From Gordonia prachuapensis (GTDB lineage: Bacteria; Actinomycetota; Actinomycetes; Mycobacteriales; Mycobacteriaceae), in assembly GCF_036350515.1 (NCBI RefSeq), contig NZ_JAZDUE010000003.1, positions 1 through 64,000 of the forward strand: a stretch of 64,000 nucleotides of DNA, written 5' to 3'. Positions within the stretch are counted from its first letter, which is position 1; each line of letters opens with the position of its first letter. Positions 58,890-64,000 of the stretch are shown in pieces. A program made the position numbers and the translations under genes. The notes under the pieces are model-generated. The model was not told where the DNA came from. It saw only the letters and a list, made by a program, of their open reading frames with translations, and did not search any database.

Positions 58890-61199
58890 ATGTTGGCGAA
58901 GATGACTCACTTGGTTCTGCAGGCGCCGAGAAAGGTGCTCGCCGGAGCGGTGCTGCTGCTCGTGGTGGCCGGTGTGTTCGGCGCGACCGCCGCCGGCCAT
59001 CTGCTGGCCGGCGGGTACAGCGACCCGGCTTCGGCCTCGTCACGTGCCGACCTCGTCCTCGACGAGACCTTCGACCGGGGCGGCATGCAGGTCGTGGTGA
59101 AACTCGACGGACCCGCGGGGATGGACATGGCCACCGACCCCGTCGCCCGGGAGGTGGGGACCGGGATCGTCGCCGAACTGGCGGCCAACGAACATGTCCA
59201 GGAACCGATCCTGTCGGTCTGGGACAACCCGACGATGGCGCCCGCGCTGGTCAGTGAGGACTCGTCGTCGGCGCTTGTGGTGTTCCGGCTCGACGGCGGT
59301 GAGGAGAACGCACCCGGCTATGCCGCCGAGATCGATGAGCAGTTCAGCGGGGAACGTGACGGCATCACGGTTCGGGTCGGCGGACAGGCATTGGTGTTCA
59401 GCCAGGTCAACGAGCAGACCTCGCGGGATCTCGCGATCGCCGAAGGGATCGCGATCCCGATCAGCTTTTTGTTCCTCATCGTCGTGTTCGGCGGGCTCGT
59501 CGCCGCCGCCTTGCCGGTGGTCATCGGCATCGTGGCGATCATCGGGACCTTCGCCCTGTTGCGGCTCATCGCGGCGTTCACCGACGTGTCGATCTTCGCG
59601 CTGAACCTCACCACCGCCCTCGGCCTGGCGTTGGCCATCGACTACACACTGTTGCTCGTCACGCGCTACCGGGAGGAACTCGCGCGCGGGGCGGAACGAC
59701 CCACCGCGATCGCCACCACGATGGTGACCGCGGGACGGACGGTTGCCTTCTCCGCGGTGACGGTCGCGTTGTCGCTCGCGGCGCTCGCCATCTTCCCGAT
59801 GTACTTCCTGCGTTCGTTCGCGTTCGCCGGGGTCGGTGTGGTGCTGGTCGCCTCGCTCGCGGCGCTGATCCTCACCCCGGCGTTGCTGGCCGTGCTGGGC
59901 CCGCGGATCGACGCGCTCGACGTCCGCCGGCCGGTGCGCCGCCTGCTGCGTCGCCCTGCGCCATCACCTCGGCCGATCGAGGAGACCCGCTGGTATCGCC
60001 TGGTGCAGTTCGTGCTCCGGCACGCGCTACCGGTCGCGCTCGTGGTGACCGCGGTGCTGCTCGTGCTCGGCGCGCCGTTCCTCGGCATCCGCTTCGGGTT
60101 CCCCGACGACCGGGTCCTGCCGGAGTCCGCGTCGTCGCATGCGATCCAACAGGAGATCCGCGCCGACTTCGAGCAGGACATGGCCTCGACCGCGGCGGTC
60201 GTCGTGACCGGCGTCGATGATCCGTCGATGCTCGACGACTACGCGAGCCGCCTGTCCGCGGTTGCTGACGTGGACTCGGTGACCACTCCGGCCACCACCT
60301 TCGTCGACGGACGGGCGGTTGCGCCGGGTGCCCCCGACGATCTCCGGGGCGACACCGCGATCATCACCGTGTCCTCGGGTGCGGAACCGATGCACGAGGA
60401 CGGACAGCGGCAATTGGAGTCGATGCGCGCGATCGCGCCACCGGGGGATGTGGAGGTGTTGTTCACCGGTCCCGCCGCCACGAACGCGGACACCGTCGAC
60501 GCGATCTATGCCCATCTGCCGTGGGTGCTCGGGTCGATCGCGGTCGCGACCTTCGTACTCCTGTTCCTGTTCACCGGCAGCGTCGTGCTCCCGTTGAAGG
60601 CGCTGGTACTCAATATTCTCTCGTTGTCGGCGACCTTCGGTGCGATGGTCTGGTTCTTCCAGGACGGCCACCTCGACGGCCTGGGCACCACCGCGACCGG
60701 CTATCTCGTCGCGACGATGCCGGTGCTGATGTTCTGCATCGCGTTCGGGCTGTCGATGGACTACGAGGTGTTCTTGCTGGGCCGCATCCGCGAGGAGTGG
60801 TTGTCATCGGATGGCACACGCGCTGCCAGCGACCATGCGGTCGCTGTCGGAATCGCGCGCACCGGTCGTGTGATCACCGCCGCAGCGTTGCTGATGAGTA
60901 TCGTTTTCGCCGGGATCGCCGCGTCCGAGGTCTCGTTCATGCGTATGTTCGGGGTGGGCCTGACACTCGCGGTTCTGATGGACGCGACCGTCATCCGCAT
61001 GCTGTTGGTGCCGGCGTTCATGCGCCTCGCTGGTCGTGCGAACTGGTGGGCGCCGGGACCCCTGCGCCGACTTCACGACAGGATCGGGCTGTCGGAAGGT
61101 GGTCCGGCCCCGGTCCCGGCCGCGCCGGATCGACGATCGACACAGGAGCACAGTGCGCAGCACAGCGAAGAGGACCCGCTCACCCCGCGGATCGGGTGA
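58890..61199 (+). CDS. MmpL-family RND lipid exporter
   Basis: A 769-residue RND transporter. Two blocks each have one helix, an extracytoplasmic loop and five helices. LALAIDYTLLLVTRYREELARG in the first half and FGLSMDYEVFLLGRIREEWL in the second carry the family's conserved Asp-Tyr pairs used in proton relay. MmpL proteins move trehalose mycolates, glycolipids or siderophores across the membrane. This one is shorter than MmpL3 and has no long C-terminal tail. ATG at 58890 (MLAKMTHL) follows GGGGG about eight bases upstream. The last 47 bp overlap the following TetR gene. Confidence 0.92.
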   Translation: MLAKMTHLVLQAPRKVLAGAVLLLVVAGVFGATAAGHLLAGGYSDPASASSRADLVLDETFDRGGMQVVVKLDGPAGMDMATDPVAREVGTGIVAELAANEHVQEPILSVWDNPTMAPALVSEDSSSALVVFRLDGGEENAPGYAAEIDEQFSGERDGITVRVGGQALVFSQVNEQTSRDLAIAEGIAIPISFLFLIVVFGGLVAAALPVVIGIVAIIGTFALLRLIAAFTDVSIFALNLTTALGLALAIDYTLLLVTRYREELARGAERPTAIATTMVTAGRTVAFSAVTVALSLAALAIFPMYFLRSFAFAGVGVVLVASLAALILTPALLAVLGPRIDALDVRRPVRRLLRRPAPSPRPIEETRWYRLVQFVLRHALPVALVVTAVLLVLGAPFLGIRFGFPDDRVLPESASSHAIQQEIRADFEQDMASTAAVVVTGVDDPSMLDDYASRLSAVADVDSVTTPATTFVDGRAVAPGAPDDLRGDTAIITVSSGAEPMHEDGQRQLESMRAIAPPGDVEVLFTGPAATNADTVDAIYAHLPWVLGSIAVATFVLLFLFTGSVVLPLKALVLNILSLSATFGAMVWFFQDGHLDGLGTTATGYLVATMPVLMFCIAFGLSMDYEVFLLGRIREEWLSSDGTRAASDHAVAVGIARTGRVITAAALLMSIVFAGIAASEVSFMRMFGVGLTLAVLMDATVIRMLLVPAFMRLAGRANWWAPGPLRRLHDRIGLSEGGPAPVPAAPDRRSTQEHSAQHSEEDPLTPRIG

Positions 61200-61839
61200 A
61201 CTGCTCGCCGAGGAGATCATCGAGGCGGCATCGGAACTCCTCGTCGAGCACGGAGACGATGCCGCGGTGTCAATCCGTGCTGTCGCATCGCGGGTCGGGG
61301 TCACGCCGCCATCGATCTACCTGCACTTCGGCGACAAGGACGAGCTCCTGGACGCGGTGTGCGCACGATACTTCGAGCAGCTCGACGGCGAACTCGCCGC
61401 TGCGGCCGCCGGTGTCGACGACCCCCTCGAGCGGGCGCTGCAGCAGGGCCTGGCCTATGTCCGGTTCGCCATCGCCACGCCCGCGCTGTACCGCATCGCC
61501 TTTCGCCAGCACGCGCCCGGGCCGTCGAAGGTCGACCAGGTCCTCTCCGCGTCGGCGTTCACCAGGATCTCGGCGACCGTGACCGAACTCGCCGGCGAGG
61601 GCTTCTATCCGGAATCCGACGTCGGCGAGGTGGTCCTCGAACTCTGGGCCGCCGCGCACGGCGTGGCGTCGCTGATGCTGGCCAAACCAGACCTCGCGTG
61701 GGGCGACGATCTCCGATTGGCGGAGACACTGCTCCGTGCCGTCTGCCTCGGCCGTACGGCCCTGGGCATGCTCGGTGTCGACACCGAGCCCGACGAGGTC
61801 CGCGCCTGGCTCCGTGATCAACGGCACGCGGGGCGTTGA
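61153..61839 (+). CDS. TetR-family regulator of the MmpL exporter
   Basis: A 228-residue regulator. The HTH is at about residues 30-70 (VSIRAVASRVGVTPPSIYLHFGDKDELLDAV), and the helical ligand domain has a TetR_C_33-like layout. GTG at 61153 with AGGAG five bases upstream gives a normal basic N-terminus (RSTAKRTRSPRG). The 47-bp overlap with MmpL shows tight coupling, so it likely controls the exporter and itself; the GTTAACTTAAC palindrome is a candidate site. Confidence 0.87.
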   Translation: MRSTAKRTRSPRGSGELLAEEIIEAASELLVEHGDDAAVSIRAVASRVGVTPPSIYLHFGDKDELLDAVCARYFEQLDGELAAAAAGVDDPLERALQQGLAYVRFAIATPALYRIAFRQHAPGPSKVDQVLSASAFTRISATVTELAGEGFYPESDVGEVVLELWAAAHGVASLMLAKPDLAWGDDLRLAETLLRAVCLGRTALGMLGVDTEPDEVRAWLRDQRHAGR

Positions 61840-61961
61840 GTCGGCGGTCGCACGACACCCAGGTCAAGAGAAGGTAAAGTCGGAACCTGACGGCCTCTGT
61901 ACGCGTTGACATTGCAGATTCGCCTGTCACTGCCGACCAACAAGTACGAAGGAGCACGTAG

Positions 61962-62819
61962 GTGCGAGAGAGCAGCAATCCGGTTATGCGCGGCGTGGTC
62001 CGCGATAACCAGACCGGCCCCGCCGGGTTCGGTGCCGGAGCGGCCGCGGCCGGCCAAGGCGCCATGTGGAATCAGTACGGTCAGCAAACCGACCCCTACA
62101 CGCGACCGGCGCCCCCGGTCTCCCGCCAGCTCACCATCGACGACGTGGTCACCAAGACCGCGATGACGCTGGGTGTCCTGGCCATCTCCGCGATCGCGGC
62201 GTACTTCCTCGTGGACTCCAACGAGGCGCTCGCGACGCCACTCATGCTCGTCGGCGCGTTCGGCGGTCTGGGCCTGGTCCTCGTCGCGACGTTCGGCCGC
62301 AAGCAGGACAACCCGGCAATCGTTCTCGCCTACGCCCTCCTGGAAGGCTTGTTCGTCGGCTCGATCTCGTTCGTGTTCGCGAACTGGATGGTGTCCGGCG
62401 ACACGTCGGCCGGAGCCCTGATCGGGCAAGCGGTCCTCGGCACCTTCGGCGTGTTCTTCGGCATGCTGGTGGTGTACAAAGTCGGCGCCATCCGCGTGAC
62501 CCCGCGGTTCACCCGCATGCTGTTCGCCGGCATGATCGGCGTGATCGTGCTGATGCTGGGCAACTTGGTGATCGGCTTCTTCAACGGCGGTGAGGGCTTC
62601 GGCCTGCGCGACGGTGGTCCGCTCGCGATCATCTTCTCGCTGGTGTGCATCGCGCTCGCCGCGTTCAGCTTCCTGCTCGACTTCGACGCCGCAGACCGGC
62701 TCATCCGTGCAGGCGCCCCGGAACGGGCTGCCTGGGGAGTCGCTCTCGGCCTGACCGTCACCCTGGTGTGGCTCTACGTCGAGATCCTGCGCCTGCTGAG
62801 CTACTTCAACTCGGAGTAG
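61962..62819 (+). CDS. Bax inhibitor-1/YccA family membrane protein
   Basis: A 285-residue protein with a ~50-residue hydrophilic N-terminus and seven transmembrane helices. The BI-1 hallmarks are the two charged-residue helix ends near the C-terminus: FLLDFDAADRLI and LYVEILRLLSYF. Bacterial members leak calcium or modulate membrane proteases such as FtsH (YccA in E. coli). GTG start with AAGGAG nine bases upstream. A 17-bp terminator hairpin follows the stop closely. Confidence 0.9.
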   Translation: MRESSNPVMRGVVRDNQTGPAGFGAGAAAAGQGAMWNQYGQQTDPYTRPAPPVSRQLTIDDVVTKTAMTLGVLAISAIAAYFLVDSNEALATPLMLVGAFGGLGLVLVATFGRKQDNPAIVLAYALLEGLFVGSISFVFANWMVSGDTSAGALIGQAVLGTFGVFFGMLVVYKVGAIRVTPRFTRMLFAGMIGVIVLMLGNLVIGFFNGGEGFGLRDGGPLAIIFSLVCIALAAFSFLLDFDAADRLIRAGAPERAAWGVALGLTVTLVWLYVEILRLLSYFNSE

Positions 62820-62830
62820 TCACCACGTCT

Positions 62831-62869
62831 CGAAAGGGCGCCCACTCACGTCGAGTGGGCGCCCTTTCG
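62831..62869 (+). terminator. Terminator hairpin after the BI-1 gene
   Basis: A perfect 17-bp stem (CGAAAGGGCGCCCACTC / GAGTGGGCGCCCTTTCG) with a 5-base loop lies 11 bases after the stop codon. The 3' arm ends in TTT. The stem sequence is the same as the 21-bp repeats that follow. Confidence 0.8.
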
Positions 62870-62943
62870 CGTCGAGTGGGCGCCACTTGCCGTCGAGTGG
62901 GCGCCCTTTCTCGTTCACTGGGCAGTCTGGCCGTTGAGTCGAT
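62850..62943 (+). repeat. 21-bp repeat array, plus orientation
   Basis: Three adjacent 21-bp units GTCGAGTGGGCGCCnnnnnnn start at 62850, 62871 and 62892, followed by a diverged fourth (62913) and a partial fifth. The first 14 bases are nearly constant and the last seven vary (CTTTCGC, ACTTGCC, CTTTCTC). Non-coding; because 21 is a multiple of three, long spurious frames run through it. Confidence 0.93.
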
Positions 62944-62993
62944 GCTTCTTTGCCTCGCCCGGTCGAGGGCGGTCAATCCAATCAACCGAAAGT

Positions 62994-63091
62994 GGTGCCC
63001 ACTCGACGAAAACTGGCGCCCAGTCGACGGAAAGTAGCGCCCAGTCGACGGAAAGTGGCACCCAGTGGACGAAAAAGGGCGCCCACTCGAT
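62994..63091 (-). repeat. 21-bp repeat array, minus orientation
   Basis: The same unit inverted: 21-bp units starting at 62994, 63015, 63036 and 63057, then a partial at 63078. The constant part reads GGCGCCCAgTCGAC with small changes, and the spacer is GAAAAGT-like. Together with the plus array it makes a large mirrored structure with about 60 bp between. No gene is seen in 62820-63119. Confidence 0.93.
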
Positions 63092-63107
63092 GCGAGTGGG
63101 CGCCCTT
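63075..63107 (-). terminator. Intrinsic terminator of the thiolase gene
   Basis: Read on the minus strand, a perfect 15-bp stem (AAGGGCGCCCACTCG and its complement) with a 3-base loop is followed by TTTTT (GGGCGCCCTTTTTC). It lies 13 bases beyond the thiolase stop codon and is a textbook intrinsic terminator. Its stem is again the 21-bp repeat motif. Confidence 0.88.
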
Positions 63108-63119
63108 GTCGACGAACGG

Positions 63120-64000
63120 TCAGCTGAGGCGCTCGAGCACCATCGCCATGCCCTGGCCTCCGCCCACACACATCGACTCGATGCCGAAGGTCTTGTCGTG
63201 GGTCTGCAGATTGTTGAGCAGTGTGGTGGTGATGCGTGCGCCGGTCATCCCGAATGGGTGGCCGAGTGCGATGGCACCCCCGGAGACGTTCAGCTTGTCG
63301 TGGTCGATGCCGAGCTCGTTGGCCGATCCGAGCACCTGCACGGCGAAGGCCTCGTTGATCTCGACGAGGTCGATGTCCGAGATCGACTTCCCCGAGATGC
63401 GCAGCACCTTGCGGATGGCCTCGATCGGTCCGAGGCCCATGATCTCGGGGGAGAGCCCGGTCGCCGCGGTGGCGACAACGCGCGCCAGCGGAGTCAGACC
63501 CAGTTCTTTGGCCTTGGTGTCGCTCATGATCACCAGGGCTGCGGCGCCGTCGTTCAGCGGGCACGCGTTGCCCGCGGTGATCGTGCCGTCCGGCCGGAAC
63601 ACCGGTTTGAGCTGGGACACCTTCTCGTAGGTGGTGCCTGCGCGCGGCCCGTCGTCGGTCGTGACGGAGGTGCCGTCGGGGAGGGTGACGGGGTCGATCT
63701 CGCGTTCGAAGAAGCCGGCCTTGATCGCTTCCTCGGCCCGGTTCTGACTCAGCACACCCCAGCGGTCCTGGTCCTCACGGGAGATCCCGGTGAAGCTGGC
63801 GACGTTCTCCGCGGTCTGGCCCATGGCGATGTACACGTCGGGGATCAGGCCGTCCTGGCGAGGATCGTGCCAGGTACCGGCACCGCCTTCGGCTGACTTC
63901 TCGGTGCGGGCCATCGCCTCGTCGAACACCGGGTTCTTCGAATCGGGTGCGCCGTCGGCGCCGCCGGAGATCCCGAAACTCGAGACACTCTCGACGCCGC
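63120..64000 (-). CDS. Acetyl-CoA C-acyltransferase (thiolase), N-terminus beyond window
   Basis: About 293 C-terminal residues are visible. The start lies past the window edge; the visible part begins GVESVSSFGISGG. Thiolase landmarks: NEAFAVQVLG, GHPFGMTGAR (His) and CVGGGQGMAMVLERLS (second catalytic Cys). GVESVS near the beginning matches the conserved GGxE(S/N)MS segment, so the nucleophile Cys should lie just outside. It acts in fatty-acid beta-oxidation or acetyl-CoA condensation; FadA-type. Ends with a strong terminator. Confidence 0.93.
   Translation of the reverse strand, partial: GVESVSSFGISGGADGAPDSKNPVFDEAMARTEKSAEGGAGTWHDPRQDGLIPDVYIAMGQTAENVASFTGISREDQDRWGVLSQNRAEEAIKAGFFEREIDPVTLPDGTSVTTDDGPRAGTTYEKVSQLKPVFRPDGTITAGNACPLNDGAAALVIMSDTKAKELGLTPLARVVATAATGLSPEIMGLGPIEAIRKVLRISGKSISDIDLVEINEAFAVQVLGSANELGIDHDKLNVSGGAIALGHPFGMTGARITTTLLNNLQTHDKTFGIESMCVGGGQGMAMVLERLS

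Noticed and set aside
62850..63091. CRISPR array
   Set aside because: Units are 21 bp with only seven variable bases, no spacers of 30 or so bases, two opposed orientations and no cas genes.
62806..63564. Open frames with seven-residue repeats such as VDWAPLS on the minus strand
   Set aside because: They arise from the 21-bp non-coding repeats and run antisense or out of frame through the thiolase gene.

Overview
The window is high-GC actinobacterial DNA. Gene content points to a mycolic-acid-containing member of the Mycobacteriales, most likely Gordonia or a close relative. The supporting signs are an antigen-85-type mycolyltransferase, an MmpL-family exporter, F420-dependent and mycothiol-type (DUF664) proteins, a DesA3-like desaturase/reductase pair, and a core that keeps the gene order of Mycobacterium tuberculosis Rv1014c-Rv1026 (pth, rplY, prs, glmU, TetR, mfd, mazG, lpqU-like, eno, ftsB-like, DUF501, ppx). 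The genus is an inference; no rRNA is present.

Layout. 0-5.4 kb: translation and envelope housekeeping genes (pth, rplY, prs, glmU), with an epoxide-hydrolase-like gene and arsC where M. tuberculosis has lpqT, then a fabG-like reductase and tRNA-Gln(UUG). 5.5-22.4 kb: an accessory block splitting the glmU-mfd synteny. It holds a peptide/nickel-type ABC importer operon, a divergent arylsulfatase plus TauD/AtsK-type dioxygenase (probable sulfate-ester scavenging), a repeat-rich zone with two identical IS6110-like elements in a 1,693-bp tandem duplication, and a four-gene OpuB/ProU-type osmoprotectant importer. 22.0-33.9 kb: a SnoaL-like protein, TetR, a DODA-type dioxygenase, a GNAT acetyltransferase, and the conserved mfd-mazG-lpqU-eno-ftsB-DUF501-ppx run. 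33.9-34.9 kb: an MbcTA-like RES/Xre toxin-antitoxin pair with its own promoter and operator, followed by an array of 120-bp palindromic repeats.

35.4-58 kb: recQ, a stearoyl-CoA-type desaturase with its reductase and divergent TetR, an exported beta-lactamase-fold protein, YibE/F, a CDF metal transporter, F420 oxidoreductase, a monoglyceride-lipase-like hydrolase, mycolyltransferase, carotenoid oxygenase, aldehyde dehydrogenase, TDT and MFS transporters, an HSL-type esterase, a TetR/VOC divergent pair and an FBP zinc protein. 58.6-64 kb: a tRNA with UAA anticodon but a short variable arm, an MmpL exporter overlapping its TetR, a Bax-inhibitor-1 protein, an intergenic array of 21-bp repeats in two opposed orientations bounded by terminator hairpins, and the C-terminal part of a thiolase.

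The observations most worth checking are: Pth lacking about 29 residues from its core; the TA promoter whose spacer is exactly the palindromic operator; the 21-bp mirrored repeat arrays; the short-armed UAA tRNA; the IS6110-like tandem duplication inside a 166-bp repeat family; and the sulfatase/dioxygenase/ABC cluster.
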